This document shows, piece by piece, positions 16,326 through 26,410 of a stretch of DNA of 64,000 bases. Below the pieces are notes generated by a model, which saw only the letters and a program-made list of their open reading frames with translations, did not search any database and was not told the DNA's origin. Each line of letters starts with the position of its first letter. The stretch's first letter is position 1. The stretch comes from Gottfriedia luciferensis (GTDB taxonomy: Bacteria > Bacillota > Bacilli > Bacillales > Bacillaceae_G): NCBI RefSeq assembly GCF_001712755.1, contig NZ_MDKC01000013.1:248001-312000 (forward strand), given 5' to 3'. The position numbers and the translations under genes were made by a program.

Positions 16326-16499
16326 TAAGTTCATAATTACCCTAATTTTCAGATTTTAGTTAGTCATAAGAGCACTTATTATGCATAATTATATGCGTAC
16401 ATACTATTTTTGGTAGCTTATTAAAACGTTGTTCGTTATATAGAATCTTTCGTCATGTTTTATATCAAGTAAAAAATACTAAAAAGTGAAGGTGAATGG

Positions 16500-17207
16500 A
16501 TGAATAGTGTAAGGCCTAAGGAAATTGATATAAAGGAATATTTTGATGTAATTAAAAGTCGATTTTGGATTATTATTGTTTTTACTATATTAACTACATC
16601 AGTTGGTTACCTATATCAGAAATTTTATAACAATTATGTTCCTGTGTATGAGTCTTCTACTAGAATAATGATTAATACAAAGGATGATTTAAGTACGTTA
16701 GCAGTTATGATTAATGATCCAACTGTTTTGGCAAGAGTAATTAATAATTTACACCTTAATATTTCTAAAGACACTTTAGCAAAAAAATTAGACGTGCAAA
16801 GAATAGGTGATTCAACTATTTTTAGTATTACAGTACAAGATACCGATTCAACTATTGCTAAAAATATTGCGAACGAAACTGCAAAATCATTTAAAGATGA
16901 AGTTAGTAATCTATTAAATTTTAAAAATGTTCAATTGTTAACCCCAGCAGAGGCAGCCTCATTGCCAATTAATCAGCAAAGTAATAAAGTCATTATTTTT
17001 GCATTTGTTATGGGGATCGTTATTAGTATTGCATTAGTATTTTTAATGGATTCTTTAGATCAAACAATTAAAAGACGAAGCGAAGTCGAAGAAATCCTAG
17101 GGGTACCTGTAATTGGCGTTGTTCCAAATATGAATAAGAAAAAGTTACTAACTGAGAAAAAGAAATATAAATTATTAAAAAATGAAGGTGAGAATGTTGA
17201 TATTTAA
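16500..17207 (+). CDS. epsA: EpsA-like Wzz/polysaccharide co-polymerase, modulator of EpsB
   Basis: The 235-residue protein has the Wzz layout. One membrane segment lies near residues 20-45 (FWIIIVFTILTTSVGYLYQ), an extracytoplasmic alpha/beta part follows, and a second membrane segment lies at about 160-182 (VIIFAFVMGIVISIALVFLM). A short cytoplasmic tail with KKK-rich residues ends the protein. In Gram-positives this protein sets chain length and activates the partner tyrosine kinase EpsB, encoded next with a short overlap. It opens the eps operon; the ATG has GAAGGTGAA upstream. The length is normal for the family. Confidence 0.92.
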   Translation: MNSVRPKEIDIKEYFDVIKSRFWIIIVFTILTTSVGYLYQKFYNNYVPVYESSTRIMINTKDDLSTLAVMINDPTVLARVINNLHLNISKDTLAKKLDVQRIGDSTIFSITVQDTDSTIAKNIANETAKSFKDEVSNLLNFKNVQLLTPAEAASLPINQQSNKVIIFAFVMGIVISIALVFLMDSLDQTIKRRSEVEEILGVPVIGVVPNMNKKKLLTEKKKYKLLKNEGENVDI

Positions 17208-17856
17208 TAAAAGAAAACAAAACACAGCCTTTAAAAAAAGAAATCTAGTAACGTTTACAAATCCAAATTCAATTATATCTGACCAATTTCGAACAATACG
17301 TATAAATTTACACTTTTTAACTGAGGAAATCAAAAATAAAATCCTCTTAATTACTTCAACTGGTAAAGGTGAAGGAAATTCAACAATTAGCGCTAATTTA
17401 GCTGTATCGATGGCCCAGCAGAAAGAAAAAGTCTTATTGATCGATGCTAATTTAAGGGAAGCCTCAATACATACAATTTTTAAATTACAGAACAATGTTG
17501 GCTTAACAGATTTGTTAACAAAACGTATAGAGCTTAAAGATGTAGTAACAAGTACAGATTTTGAAAATTTGGATGTATTGACTAGTGGCACAATTAACTT
17601 TAATCCTGTAGAACTTTTGGCGAATTCAGCGGTAAAAGAGTTATTTAAAAAATTGATTACCTCTTATGATATTGTACTAATTGATTCACCATCAATATTA
17701 GACTATACAGAGACAAGAGTACTTGCAAATCAATGTGATGGTGTAGTTTTAGTACTTAACCGTGGTAAAACTGAAATAGAGAAGACGAGTGAGGCTAGTA
17801 GAGTAATTGAGCTATCACATGGCCGATTGATCGGTGCAATTATAAATGAAAAGTAA
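17194..17856 (+). CDS. epsB: EpsB-like BY-kinase homologue with altered P-loop
   Basis: This is a CpsD/CapB/EpsB-type P-loop protein of 220 residues. It has the family N-terminus (FNKRK) and SIISDQFRTIRINLHF. Walker A reads STGKGEGNSTISANLA, with asparagine where nearly all relatives have the ATP-binding lysine (GEGKS). Walker A' reads LLIDANLREAS, where DADLR is usual. Walker B (IVLIDSPS) is intact. The C-terminus (GAIINEK) lacks the tyrosine cluster that BY-kinases phosphorylate. It therefore may be a non-catalytic partner of EpsA. I start at ATG 17194, matching the family start; ATG 17182 lies upstream of the AAGGTGA RBS. Confidence 0.88.
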   Translation: MLIFNKRKQNTAFKKRNLVTFTNPNSIISDQFRTIRINLHFLTEEIKNKILLITSTGKGEGNSTISANLAVSMAQQKEKVLLIDANLREASIHTIFKLQNNVGLTDLLTKRIELKDVVTSTDFENLDVLTSGTINFNPVELLANSAVKELFKKLITSYDIVLIDSPSILDYTETRVLANQCDGVVLVLNRGKTEIEKTSEASRVIELSHGRLIGAIINEK

Positions 17857-17875
17857 GTAAAATTTTTACTGTTTT

Positions 17876-17891
17876 GTTCTTAATTAAGAAC
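17876..17891. promoter_or_regulatory. perfect SinR-like palindrome after epsB
   Basis: GTTCTTAATTAAGAAC is a perfect 16-bp palindrome with GTTCTT half-sites, 20 bp after the epsB stop. It may be an internal operator. It has no T run, so it is not a typical terminator. Confidence 0.5.
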
Positions 17892-17924
17892 GATGTTTAA
17901 TAGAATAGTTTAGGTAATGTCTAC

Positions 17925-18050
17925 TTTCCTTTATCAATGTAGGCACTCGATCATGCTGTGGGTTGAAATATACCTTAGACGCAAGTCGTCAAGAGTGTGG
18001 TGTGAGGGTGGGTTGAATGCCCGTTTTTTATATAAAGTGTTTATTTATGT
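17925..18050 (+). ncRNA. candidate EAR element (eps-associated RNA) between epsB and epsC
   Basis: In B. subtilis an RNA element called EAR lies between epsB and epsC and causes processive antitermination through the long eps operon. The same place here holds a 250-bp gap with local RNA structure. GCACTC near 17943 can pair with GAGTGT near 17993, GACGCAAGTC near 17978 is a GNRA-capped hairpin, and GGGTTGAATGCCC near 18010 follows. Position and folding support the call. I did not verify the conserved nucleotides against a covariance model. Confidence 0.6.
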
Positions 18051-18084
18051 GCTTTTTTTAAAAGAGTGCAAAAATAAGCACTTT
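18034..18084. repeat. inverted repeat between the EAR candidate and epsC
   Basis: AAAGTGTTTATTT (18034-18046) can pair with AAATAAGCACTTT (18072-18084) along 13 bp with one G-U. No T run follows. It may be part of the antitermination element or protect the downstream mRNA. Confidence 0.5.
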
Positions 18085-18109
18085 ATTAATACAGTATGGG
18101 GATGTGAAT

Positions 18110-18283
18110 ATGAAAATTAAGGATAGGCTACCTAAAACACTAAAGAATAGAATTAGAATCATTCAACAATTTGAACGGCTAGATGAAACTAACGGATTAC
18201 CAAATAATAAAATAAATGACGATGGTAGAAAAAAGCTTGAATTATATAACGTAGGATGGTTTATGAGAGGAGCATTCAAGTGA
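18110..18283 (+). CDS. small basic protein upstream of epsC, unknown function
   Basis: A 57-residue frame starts with ATG after GGGATGTGAAT, has the N-terminus MKIKDRLPKTLKNRIRIIQQ and ends [13 protein letters not shown]. Its TGA overlaps the likely GTG start of epsC (GTGA), so the two would be translationally coupled. It is rich in Lys and Arg and predicted to be helical, with no membrane segment. I recognise no family. The coupling and composition make it likely to be real. Confidence 0.55.
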   Translation: MKIKDRLPKTLKNRIRIIQQFERLDETNGLPNNKINDDGRKKLELYNVGWFMRGAFK

Positions 18284-20118
18284 CTTATAGGCAAAGATTA
18301 TCTCTATTTATAATTATTGATTCATGTATTGCACTCACATCCATTTTTATTAGTCGATTTTTGGTAGACGCAACAATTGATATTTTTATTAAACCTGTTT
18401 TTATAAGTTCACTTTTTCTTTTATTAAGCCATCATATTTTTTCTTTAATTTTTAAACTTTATAAAAAGGCATGGGAATATGCAAGTATAGGTGAAATAAT
18501 TATTATCTTTAATATTGTAACGTCTTCAATAGTTACATCTTTAATTATCCAGCAAATGATTATGCAAAAAACATATTTCAGGTTATTTGCGGTCGCTTGG
18601 TTACTTCATATGATATTAATAGGTGGTTCAAGATTTACTTGGAGGTTATATCGAGATTCACTCGTTAGAAAAAATATTATTAAGAAGAGAACCCTAATTA
18701 TTGGTGCTGGCGCAGCAGGCACTATGGTTGCAAGACAGCTTTTAAAGAGCAACGATAATTATAGTCATCTCCATCCTGTTGCTTTTATAGATGATAACGT
18801 AAAAAAACATCACTTAGATATACTAGGAATTCCTGTTTTAGGTGGGGTTGAAAAAATTGAAAGTGTTGTAAGTAAATATTCAATTGAAAATATTATTATT
18901 GCAATTCCTTCGTTACATAAAAAGGAGTTAAATATTATCTTTCAGGAATGCTCTAAAACAAACGCTAGTACTAAAATACTACCTATGTTAGAAGATCTAA
19001 TTACTGGTAAGGTTTCAGTCAATCAATTCCGTGATGTTCAAGTAGAGGACTTATTAGGAAGGGATCCTGTTGTAATGGATATGGGCAGCATTTCTGAATC
19101 AATTACAAATAATGTTGTATTAGTTACAGGAGCGGGAGGATCAATCGGTTCGGAAATTTCACGACAAATTTCTAACTTTAATCCAAAACAATTAATTTTA
19201 CTTGGCCATGGTGAAAATAGCATTTATTCAATTGAAATGGAATTAAAGAATAGTTTTAAGGATTCTAGCATTGAATTTATAACAGAGATTGCTGATTTAC
19301 AAGACGAAAAGAAAATGATGTCAATTATGGAACAATATAGTCCGGATGTTGTCTACCATGCAGCAGCACACAAGCATGTACCTTTAATGGAGCGAAATCC
19401 GGAGGCAGCAATTAAAAATAATGTAATTGGTACTATGAATGTTGCAAAAGCAGCTAGCTGGCATTGTGTAAAAACATTTGTCATGATTTCAACTGATAAA
19501 GCTGTCAATCCAACGAGTGTAATGGGTTCAACAAAAAAACTTGCAGAAATGATTATTCAAGATATGGATAAAAATAGTGATACCAAATTTGTAGCAGTTC
19601 GATTTGGAAATGTGCTAGGTAGTAGAGGGAGTGTTATTCCACTTTTTAAAAAGCAAATTGAAAATGGAGGCCCTGTCACTGTTACTCACCCAGATATGGT
19701 GCGTTATTTCATGACGATTCCCGAGGCATCTAGGCTAGTGATACAAGCAGGGGCATTAGCAAAGGGCGGCGAAATCTTCGTATTAGACATGGGCGATCCA
19801 GTAAAAATAGTAGATCTTGCTAGAAATTTAATTTTATTATCAGGTAATTCACTTGAGGATATAGAGATTGAATTCTCAGGAATGAGACCGGGAGAGAAGC
19901 TATTTGAGGAATTATTAAAAGAAGAAGAAATTCATGAAGAACAAATTTATCCGAAGATTTATATTGGAAAAACAACGGATTTGCATATAAGTGAAATACA
20001 TGAAATTATTGATAACTTTTCAGATTTAGAGAAGGACGACCTCAGAGAGAGATTATTAAATTTGGCTAATAATAAAGTTATTTCTCAAACGAACGCTACA
20101 ACACCAATTTTAAATTAA
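18280..20118 (+). CDS. epsC: EpsC, UDP-sugar 4,6-dehydratase (CapD/PglF type)
   Basis: Four membrane helices fill residues 1 to about 130. A first Rossmann domain follows ([12 protein letters not shown], about 142), then a catalytic SDR domain with [13 protein letters not shown] (about 287), [13 protein letters not shown] and [17 protein letters not shown]. As in the PglF/CapD subgroup, the usual Tyr of YxxxK is replaced by Met (MGSTK). The family converts UDP-GlcNAc to a UDP-4-keto-6-deoxy sugar, the first step to a bacillosamine-type residue. EpsN and EpsM encoded downstream would then aminate and acetylate it. The start is GTG 18280 with GAGAGGAG upstream. Confidence 0.93.
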   Translation: MTYRQRLSLFIIIDSCIALTSIFISRFLVDATIDIFIKPVFISSLFLLLSHHIFSLIFKLYKKAWEYASIGEIIIIFNIVTSSIVTSLIIQQMIMQKTYFRLFAVAWLLHMILIGGSRFTWRLYRDSLVRKNIIKKRTLIIGAGAAGTMVARQLLKSNDNYSHLHPVAFIDDNVKKHHLDILGIPVLGGVEKIESVVSKYSIENIIIAIPSLHKKELNIIFQECSKTNASTKILPMLEDLITGKVSVNQFRDVQVEDLLGRDPVVMDMGSISESITNNVVLVTGAGGSIGSEISRQISNFNPKQLILLGHGENSIYSIEMELKNSFKDSSIEFITEIADLQDEKKMMSIMEQYSPDVVYHAAAHKHVPLMERNPEAAIKNNVIGTMNVAKAASWHCVKTFVMISTDKAVNPTSVMGSTKKLAEMIIQDMDKNSDTKFVAVRFGNVLGSRGSVIPLFKKQIENGGPVTVTHPDMVRYFMTIPEASRLVIQAGALAKGGEIFVLDMGDPVKIVDLARNLILLSGNSLEDIEIEFSGMRPGEKLFEELLKEEEIHEEQIYPKIYIGKTTDLHISEIHEIIDNFSDLEKDDLRERLLNLANNKVISQTNATTPILN

Positions 20119-20129
20119 GGGAGAAAAAA

Positions 20130-21020
20130 ATGAAAATTAAAAAAGCCATAATACCTGCTGCTGGATTAGGAACTAGATTTCTACCGGCAACAAAAGCAAT
20201 GCCAAAAGAGATGTTGCCAATTGTAGATAAGCCTACTATTCAGTATATAGTTGAAGAAGCCATTGAATCAGGAATTGAGGATATTATTATTGTAACCGGA
20301 AAAGGTAAAAGAGCGATTGAAGATCATTTTGATAATTCATTTGAATTAGAACAAAATCTATTAGAAAAAGGTAAATTTGAATTATTATCAGAGGTTCAGA
20401 AATCATCAAAGATGGTAGACATTCATTATATTCGCCAAAAAGAACCAAGGGGCTTAGGTCATGCGATTTGGTGTGCACGCAAATTTATAGGTGATGAACC
20501 ATTTGCAGTGTTATTGGGCGATGATATTGTTAAAGCCGATACACCATGTTTAAAGCAGATGATTGGGCAATTTAATCGATATAATGCTTCTATATTAGGT
20601 GTACAAACTGTAAATGAAGCTGAGGTTTCTAGATACGGAATTGTTGACGGGAGTTTAATAGATAATCATTTTTATAATGTTCATAGTTTAGTAGAAAAAC
20701 CAAAGCAAGAAGAAGCTCCTTCAAACTTAGCGATTTTAGGCCGCTATATACTAACGCCGAGAATATTTGATATTTTAAGTAATCAGAAACCAGGGGCTGG
20801 AAATGAAATTCAACTGACTGATGCAATTGCTGAACTTAACAAACAAGAAGCAGTCTATGCTTATGAATTTGAAGGAACTCGATACGATGTAGGCGAGAAA
20901 TTAGGTTTTATTAAAACGACTCTTGAGTTTGCTCTTAAAAGGGAGGACTTGAGACATAGTGTTCTAGATTATTTAACGGAACTAATGAAAAAAGAATTAA
21001 TTAGCGGGTCAAATGATTAG
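20130..21020 (+). CDS. galU: UTP-glucose-1-phosphate uridylyltransferase
   Basis: GalU makes UDP-glucose from UTP and glucose-1-phosphate, the precursor for GalE and for glucosyltransferases. The 296-residue protein has the signature [20 protein letters not shown] at residues 9-28, [17 protein letters not shown], the aspartate-rich LLGDDIV and the downstream VEKPK motif. It starts at ATG after AAGGGAGAAAAAA, 12 bp behind epsC. It is not part of the B. subtilis eps operon, so this locus brings its own UDP-glucose supply. Confidence 0.96.
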   Translation: MKIKKAIIPAAGLGTRFLPATKAMPKEMLPIVDKPTIQYIVEEAIESGIEDIIIVTGKGKRAIEDHFDNSFELEQNLLEKGKFELLSEVQKSSKMVDIHYIRQKEPRGLGHAIWCARKFIGDEPFAVLLGDDIVKADTPCLKQMIGQFNRYNASILGVQTVNEAEVSRYGIVDGSLIDNHFYNVHSLVEKPKQEEAPSNLAILGRYILTPRIFDILSNQKPGAGNEIQLTDAIAELNKQEAVYAYEFEGTRYDVGEKLGFIKTTLEFALKREDLRHSVLDYLTELMKKELISGSND

Positions 21021-21045
21021 AAAATAATGTTGATAGGTGAAAAAG

Positions 21046-22200
21046 ATGAAAAAAAAGGTGCTCTTTTGTGCAACTGTGGATTATCATTTTACGGCATTTC
21101 ATATGCCATATATAAAGTGGTTCAAGGATAATGGCTGGGAAGTACATATTGCTGCTAATGGAGAAAACAATATTCATTATGTCGACAAAAAGTTTAATCT
21201 ACCTATTCAAAGATCGCCTTTTAATTTTAAAAATATAAGGGCACTAAAAGACCTTAAAAATATAATAGATGAAAATAATTATGAGATCATACATTGCCAT
21301 ACTCCTATGGGTGGGATACTTGCTCGCCTTGCGGCTCGTAAGTCCAGGGCTAAAGGAACAACAAAATTGATTTACACAGCACATGGATTCCATTTTTGTA
21401 AGGGTGCACCAATATTAAACTGGCTATTATATTATCCAATTGAAAAATTCATGGCACCCCTATCAGATTGTTTAATAACGATTAATAAAGAAGATTATGA
21501 GTTATCAAATAGAAGTTTTAATATTAAAAGAATCGTACATATCCATGGGGTTGGAATTGATACAGAGGATTTTAAGCCAATTGATGAATTAAATAAAAAG
21601 GTAGTAAGAGAGTCGTTTGGATATCAACCAGATGACTTTTTGCTTTTTTATGCAGCAGAATTTAATAAAAATAAAAATCAACAATTTCTACTTAATTCAT
21701 TGGCACTAATGAAAGATGAATTGTTGAATGTAAAACTTCTACTTGCTGGGGAAGGTGCTTTACTAAATGAATGTAAACAGTTAGCAAATCAACTTGGAAT
21801 TTCACATATGGTAGAGTTTTTAGGTTTTAGAAAGGATATTAAAGAAATCCTACCTATGTGTGACGTTGCAGTTGGGTCTAGTCTACGTGAAGGTTTGCCG
21901 GTCAATATAATGGAGGCCATGTCTTGTGGCTTACCGATTATAGCAGTAGATAACCGAGGGCATAGAGAGCTTGTAATTAATAACAAAAATGGATGGCTTG
22001 TAAAGAGTAATGACTCCACTGGTTTCTCAAGCGCTATAAAAGACCTTGCCGAAAGAAAGGGTCTCAAAGAGAGGCTTGGGGCCAATAGTAGAAAGATCAT
22101 TATGAGAAAATATAGCATTGATAAAGTAATATTGGAAAAAAGTGAGGTATATAAGAGCTATATGAAGGAAATGGAGGATACAATGTGGGCGACCCTTTAA
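21046..22200 (+). CDS. epsD: EpsD-like GT4 glycosyltransferase
   Basis: This is a GT-B fold retaining glycosyltransferase of 384 residues. The acceptor-side domain opens with KVLFCATVDYHFTAFHMPYI, the EpsD hallmark, and includes HCHTPMGGILARLAAR. The donor domain carries the E-x7-E motif in REGLPVNIMEAMSCGLPI (about 285-302). It probably adds a sugar to the lipid-linked primer made by EpsL. ATG 21046 is chosen because GATAGGTGA precedes it; GTG 21037 lies within that site. Its end overlaps epsF by 16 bp. Confidence 0.9.
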   Translation: MKKKVLFCATVDYHFTAFHMPYIKWFKDNGWEVHIAANGENNIHYVDKKFNLPIQRSPFNFKNIRALKDLKNIIDENNYEIIHCHTPMGGILARLAARKSRAKGTTKLIYTAHGFHFCKGAPILNWLLYYPIEKFMAPLSDCLITINKEDYELSNRSFNIKRIVHIHGVGIDTEDFKPIDELNKKVVRESFGYQPDDFLLFYAAEFNKNKNQQFLLNSLALMKDELLNVKLLLAGEGALLNECKQLANQLGISHMVEFLGFRKDIKEILPMCDVAVGSSLREGLPVNIMEAMSCGLPIIAVDNRGHRELVINNKNGWLVKSNDSTGFSSAIKDLAERKGLKERLGANSRKIIMRKYSIDKVILEKSEVYKSYMKEMEDTMWATL

Positions 22201-23294
22201 GAATCTTACATACCGTTGTTAATATGAACAGAGGTGGCGCGGAAACATTAATAATGAATTTGTATCGTAATATTGATCGAACGAAAATACAGTTCGATTT
22301 TTTAACGTGTAAAGAGGGGGCATATGACTCTGAAATAATTGCCATGGGTGGAAAGATTCATAGAATTCCATATATAACGGACGTTGGTCATATAGGTTAT
22401 ATAAGAAAACTAGATAAATTTTTTAGGCTAAATCCTAATTATAAAATCGTACATTCTCATATGGATAAAATGAGTGGCTTAGTTTTAAGAGCTGCAAAAA
22501 AAGCTAATATACCCACGAGAATTGCCCACAGCCATAATACAAAAAGTGAAGGTGGGTTGGCTTCACAGGTTTATAAATGGTATGCGGGTAAATACATTGA
22601 GCCCAATGCTACCCATTTATTTGCTTGTTCGGAGTCAGCAAGTAGGTGGTTATTTACTAAACGTTCAAGTGAATCACTAATCTTAAAAAATGGAATTGAA
22701 AGTGAGAGGTTTCAATTCTCATTAAATTTAAGAAAACAAATTAGGGATCAGTTAGATATCTCGGACAAAGCATTTGTACTTGGCCATATTGGAAGATTTA
22801 ATCAACAAAAAAATCATCTCTTTTTACTAGAAATTTTTGCTTCACTATTAAAAGAAATGCCGAGTGCAGTTCTAATCTTAGTTGGAGGAGGTTCCCTTCA
22901 AGCAAAAATAGAATCGAAAATAAAAGAACTTCAAATAGAGAAAAATGTAAAGTTACTTGGTATTAGAGATGATATTTATAAACTTTTACAAGCAATGGAT
23001 GTATTTGTTTTCCCATCTTTACACGAAGGTTTACCTGTAACGTTAATAGAAGCACAAGGTGCAGGTTTAACTTGTATTATTTCAGATACGATTACAACAG
23101 AAGTTGATATGGGGATGGGACTAATTCAATACTGTTCATTAAATGACAGTGAAAAATGGGTTGAGAAAATCTTGAAAGAAGCAAAAAGAAATTTTAAAAG
23201 AGGAAATGCGGGAAGTGCATTGATCCAAAAAGGATATGATATTCGCATAACAGCGGAGAATACCCAAAAGACATATATCTCGTTAGGGAGGTAG
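22185..23294 (+). CDS. epsF: EpsF-like GT4 glycosyltransferase
   Basis: The 369-residue GT-B protein opens with PLRILHTVVNMNRGGAETLI, typical of EpsF. It has the GHIGRFNQQKNH loop (about 200) and the nucleotide-sugar motif LHEGLPVTLIEAQGAGL (about 282-298). The GTG start at 22185 has GGAGG 7 nt upstream, inside epsD. A second copy of this enzyme type lies at 29408, sharing the MNRAGTETMLMNIYRNID segment, so the two are paralogues. It acts on the cytoplasmic face of the membrane. Confidence 0.9.
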   Translation: MGDPLRILHTVVNMNRGGAETLIMNLYRNIDRTKIQFDFLTCKEGAYDSEIIAMGGKIHRIPYITDVGHIGYIRKLDKFFRLNPNYKIVHSHMDKMSGLVLRAAKKANIPTRIAHSHNTKSEGGLASQVYKWYAGKYIEPNATHLFACSESASRWLFTKRSSESLILKNGIESERFQFSLNLRKQIRDQLDISDKAFVLGHIGRFNQQKNHLFLLEIFASLLKEMPSAVLILVGGGSLQAKIESKIKELQIEKNVKLLGIRDDIYKLLQAMDVFVFPSLHEGLPVTLIEAQGAGLTCIISDTITTEVDMGMGLIQYCSLNDSEKWVEKILKEAKRNFKRGNAGSALIQKGYDIRITAENTQKTYISLGR

Positions 23295-23297
23295 GAT

Positions 23298-24182
23298 ATG
23301 AAGAAATTAACTGTATTTACTCCAACATTTAATCGAGCATACTGCCTTCACAAATGTTACGAGAGTTTAAAGAATCAAACATGCAAAGAATTTATCTGGT
23401 TAATTATTGATGATGGTTCAACTGACAATACTAAAGAATTAGTTGAAGGTTGGATCGAAGAAAATAAAATTGAAATTATGTATTATTGGCAGAAAAACCA
23501 AGGAATGCATGGTGCTCATAATACCGCTTACCAGAAAATTGTCACAGAACTTAATGTTTGTATTGATTCAGATGATTATATGCCTTTAGATGCGGTTGAA
23601 AAAATTATTAAGCACTGGAATCAATTTGGTAACGATCATGTGAGTGGAATTATTGGTCTAGATGCATATTCAGATGGAAAAATTATTGGTACAAAGTTAC
23701 CGGTTAATAGAAAACAGTCTAGATTATTTGATTTATATAATAAATTTGGAGTAACTGGTGATAAAAAACTTGTATATCGAACAGAGTTAACAAAAAAATT
23801 TCCATATCCACTATTTAAAAATGAACGTTATGTTGGTCTAGCATACAAATATCACATGCTTGATAAACAATACGAAATGCTATTAATGAATGAAACTTTA
23901 TGCTATGTAGAGTATCTTGCAGATGGATCATCTTTAAATATGTTAAGTCAATATATTAAAAATCCGAATGGATTTGCATTTTATCGAAAAGAAATGATGA
24001 AATTGCCATTTGCAAGTCAGTTGTTTAAATTCAGACAAGCCATTCATTATGTTTCTAGTAGCATTATGAGTAGAAACTGGAGTTTTTTAGACGAGACGCC
24101 TAAAAAAGGTTTAACAATCTTGGCGATTCCATTTGGGATAACTTTATATATTTATATTACGACAAAAACAAAAGCCGCCTAA
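23298..24182 (+). CDS. GT2 glycosyltransferase
   Basis: The 294-residue protein has a GT-A fold: TVFTPTFNRAYCLHKCYESL at the N-terminus, the first Asp pair in WLIIDDGSTDNT (about 36-47) and the metal-binding DSDDYM (about 94). It sits where B. subtilis has epsE, but its sequence looks like a different GT2 subgroup, so I do not call it EpsE and do not infer a flagellar clutch. It starts 4 bp after epsF with GGGAGGTAGG before the ATG. Confidence 0.88.
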   Translation: MKKLTVFTPTFNRAYCLHKCYESLKNQTCKEFIWLIIDDGSTDNTKELVEGWIEENKIEIMYYWQKNQGMHGAHNTAYQKIVTELNVCIDSDDYMPLDAVEKIIKHWNQFGNDHVSGIIGLDAYSDGKIIGTKLPVNRKQSRLFDLYNKFGVTGDKKLVYRTELTKKFPYPLFKNERYVGLAYKYHMLDKQYEMLLMNETLCYVEYLADGSSLNMLSQYIKNPNGFAFYRKEMMKLPFASQLFKFRQAIHYVSSSIMSRNWSFLDETPKKGLTILAIPFGITLYIYITTKTKAA

Positions 24183-24214
24183 AAAGTGGTTTTGTTTTTT
24201 GGAAGGATATTGGT

Positions 24215-25303
24215 ATGACTATATTTTGGTTCAATTTAGCAATTGTATTTGTTTTTTCATTCATGGCACGGGTAACCTCAAGGGTTAGCATATCTAGCAC
24301 CGCAACATTATCATCGGTCTATATAAAACCTAATAAAACGTTGGCATTTGTTGTATTAGTAACTCTAGTTTGCGTATCGGGACTTAGATCAAATATCGGG
24401 GACACATATGCATATGTGGATATCTATAAAAGACATGACTTTACATGGAACTATATTTTAGAGTCTAAGGATATTGGATTCGGCATTCTGCAAATGATTT
24501 TAAAATATTTTTCTTCAAATCCTCAAATATTGTTAATTACAACAGCGATTATCACAAATGTATTAGTTATTTTTACTTTATATAATTATTCAAGAATTTT
24601 TGAATTGAGCGTTTATGTGTATATTACTGGTGGTTTGTTTTTGGTCTCTATGAATGGTATCAGACAAGTACTTGCTGCATCCATTGCTTTTGCAGGTATA
24701 CGACTATTGCTGGAAGGTAGCTTTAAACGCTATCTACTCGTTATTTTATTTGCTTCTTTATTTCATCAAACTGCACTTATTTTAATTCCAATTTATTTTC
24801 TTGTGCGCTTTAAGGCATGGTCAAAAGTAACAATCGCTCTATTATTATTATCAATCGTATTCATAATTGGATTTAATCAACTTTCAACTTATTTGTTTAA
24901 CGCTATTCAAGATACCCAGTATGCAGTCTATAAAAACTTTCAAGAAGGTGGAGCTAGCATTATTAGGGTTGCAGTAACAGCAATTCCACTTTTAATTGCT
25001 TTTGTGGGAAGAGAGAGGTTAAGAGAAATGAATCCAAAGAGTGATATTGTTGTCAATATGGCTTTACTTGGATTTGTCTTTATGCTTATTTCAACGCAAA
25101 ATTGGATCTTTGCAAGAATTTCAATTTATTTTAGTTTTTATCAGCTAATTTTAATTTCATGGATTGTGAAATTATTTCGAGTAAGAGATCAAAAGTTAAT
25201 CTATTATGGCATACTAATTTGCTACTTTTTTTATTATTACTATGAAAATGTAATTAGTCTGCAAATACAATATTTCAGCGATTATATTAATTTAAACTGG
25301 TAA
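24215..25303 (+). CDS. epsG: EpsG-family membrane protein (Wzy-like polymerase)
   Basis: The 362-residue protein is almost entirely hydrophobic, with about ten membrane segments. It contains the EpsG features SGLRSNIGDTYAYVDIYKRH (about 60-80), SMNGIRQVLAASIAF (about 145-160) and LFHQTALILIPIY. EpsG is thought to polymerise the repeat units. Some polar residues in GLRSNIGDT are probably functional. It follows the GT2 gene by 32 bp with GGAAGGATATTGGT before ATG. Confidence 0.92.
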   Translation: MTIFWFNLAIVFVFSFMARVTSRVSISSTATLSSVYIKPNKTLAFVVLVTLVCVSGLRSNIGDTYAYVDIYKRHDFTWNYILESKDIGFGILQMILKYFSSNPQILLITTAIITNVLVIFTLYNYSRIFELSVYVYITGGLFLVSMNGIRQVLAASIAFAGIRLLLEGSFKRYLLVILFASLFHQTALILIPIYFLVRFKAWSKVTIALLLLSIVFIIGFNQLSTYLFNAIQDTQYAVYKNFQEGGASIIRVAVTAIPLLIAFVGRERLREMNPKSDIVVNMALLGFVFMLISTQNWIFARISIYFSFYQLILISWIVKLFRVRDQKLIYYGILICYFFYYYYENVISLQIQYFSDYINLNW

Positions 25304-25342
25304 AAGTGATTATTTTTTAGTCTTTTATAGGAGGAAAAATAA

Positions 25343-26380
25343 ATGGCAATTCTTGTAACTGGTGGAGCAGGATATATTGGGAGTCACACAATCGTAGAGC
25401 TGTTACAGAGTGGCAATGAAATTATTGTTCTAGATAATTTTTCAAATAGTAAGCCAGAAGCATTAAAAAGGGTGTCAGAGATAACGGGTAAGTCATTTAA
25501 AACATATAATATTGACCTATTAAATAGAGATGAGTTAGAAAATATATTTTCTCAGAATAGAATATCGGCTGTTATCCATTTTGCCGGGCTTAAAGCTGTA
25601 GGTGAATCAGTCCAAAATCCTATTGAATACTATTATAACAATATTACAGGAACGATTAATCTTTGCGAAATGATGAGAAAATATGAAGTAAAAAAGCTTG
25701 TTTTTAGTTCTTCTGCCACAGTCTATGGTTCAAAGAATGAATCACCGATATTAGAAAGTAGTGACTTAGGCGCTTCTAATCCATACGGACGAACTAAGCT
25801 TATGATTGAGGAATTCCTTAAGGACTTATACGAATCAGACCATACTTGGAGGATAGCATTATTGAGATATTTTAATCCAATCGGTGCACATCATAGTGGC
25901 TTAATTGGCGAAGACCCAAATGGAGTTCCGAATAACTTAATGCCATTCATTTCACAAGTAGCAGTAGGTAAATTGGAGCAATTAACTATTTTTGGAAATG
26001 ATTATCCAACAAAAGACGGCACAGGTGTGAGGGACTATATTCATGTGGTAGATTTAGCAATTGGTCATATGAATGCACTAAAAAACCTAGAAAACAACAC
26101 TGGAATTGAAGCATATAACATTGGTACAGGCAATGGCTATAGTGTTCTAGAAATGATTGAAGCTTTTGAAATAGCATCTGGTAAAAAGATACCATATAGA
26201 ATTAAAGAAAGACGTCCTGGTGATGCGGCAGTTTGTTATGCGAATCCAACAAAGGCTATGCAAAAACTTGGCTTTACAGCTACAAAGGGAATTCATTTAA
26301 TGTGTGAGGATACATGGAGATGGCAAAAAAATAATCCGAACGGATATACTGAAGGGATTGAACAAGTAACAGTGCAATAA
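25343..26380 (+). CDS. galE: UDP-glucose 4-epimerase
   Basis: GalE interconverts UDP-glucose and UDP-galactose. Residues 5-14 carry the NAD-binding [10 protein letters not shown]. The catalytic SDR residues are in SSSATVYG and [11 protein letters not shown] (Tyr-x3-Lys). The family motifs [12 protein letters not shown] and [11 protein letters not shown] follow. The length of 345 is slightly above the usual 330-338. With GalU, it suggests galactose or a derivative in the polymer. The RBS is TAGGAGG before the ATG. Confidence 0.95.
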   Translation: MAILVTGGAGYIGSHTIVELLQSGNEIIVLDNFSNSKPEALKRVSEITGKSFKTYNIDLLNRDELENIFSQNRISAVIHFAGLKAVGESVQNPIEYYYNNITGTINLCEMMRKYEVKKLVFSSSATVYGSKNESPILESSDLGASNPYGRTKLMIEEFLKDLYESDHTWRIALLRYFNPIGAHHSGLIGEDPNGVPNNLMPFISQVAVGKLEQLTIFGNDYPTKDGTGVRDYIHVVDLAIGHMNALKNLENNTGIEAYNIGTGNGYSVLEMIEAFEIASGKKIPYRIKERRPGDAAVCYANPTKAMQKLGFTATKGIHLMCEDTWRWQKNNPNGYTEGIEQVTVQ

Positions 26381-26410
26381 TGCAGTGTTTTTTTGGTTTG
26401 GGAGGAAAAA

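Noticed and set aside
17917-18120. 67-codon frame between epsB and epsC
   Set aside because: It runs through the EAR candidate, has no RBS, and overlaps the better-supported 57-residue ORF out of frame.
23298-24182. GT2 gene considered as EpsE (flagellar clutch)
   Set aside because: It has the right place but another GT2 sequence type, so the clutch function cannot be inferred.
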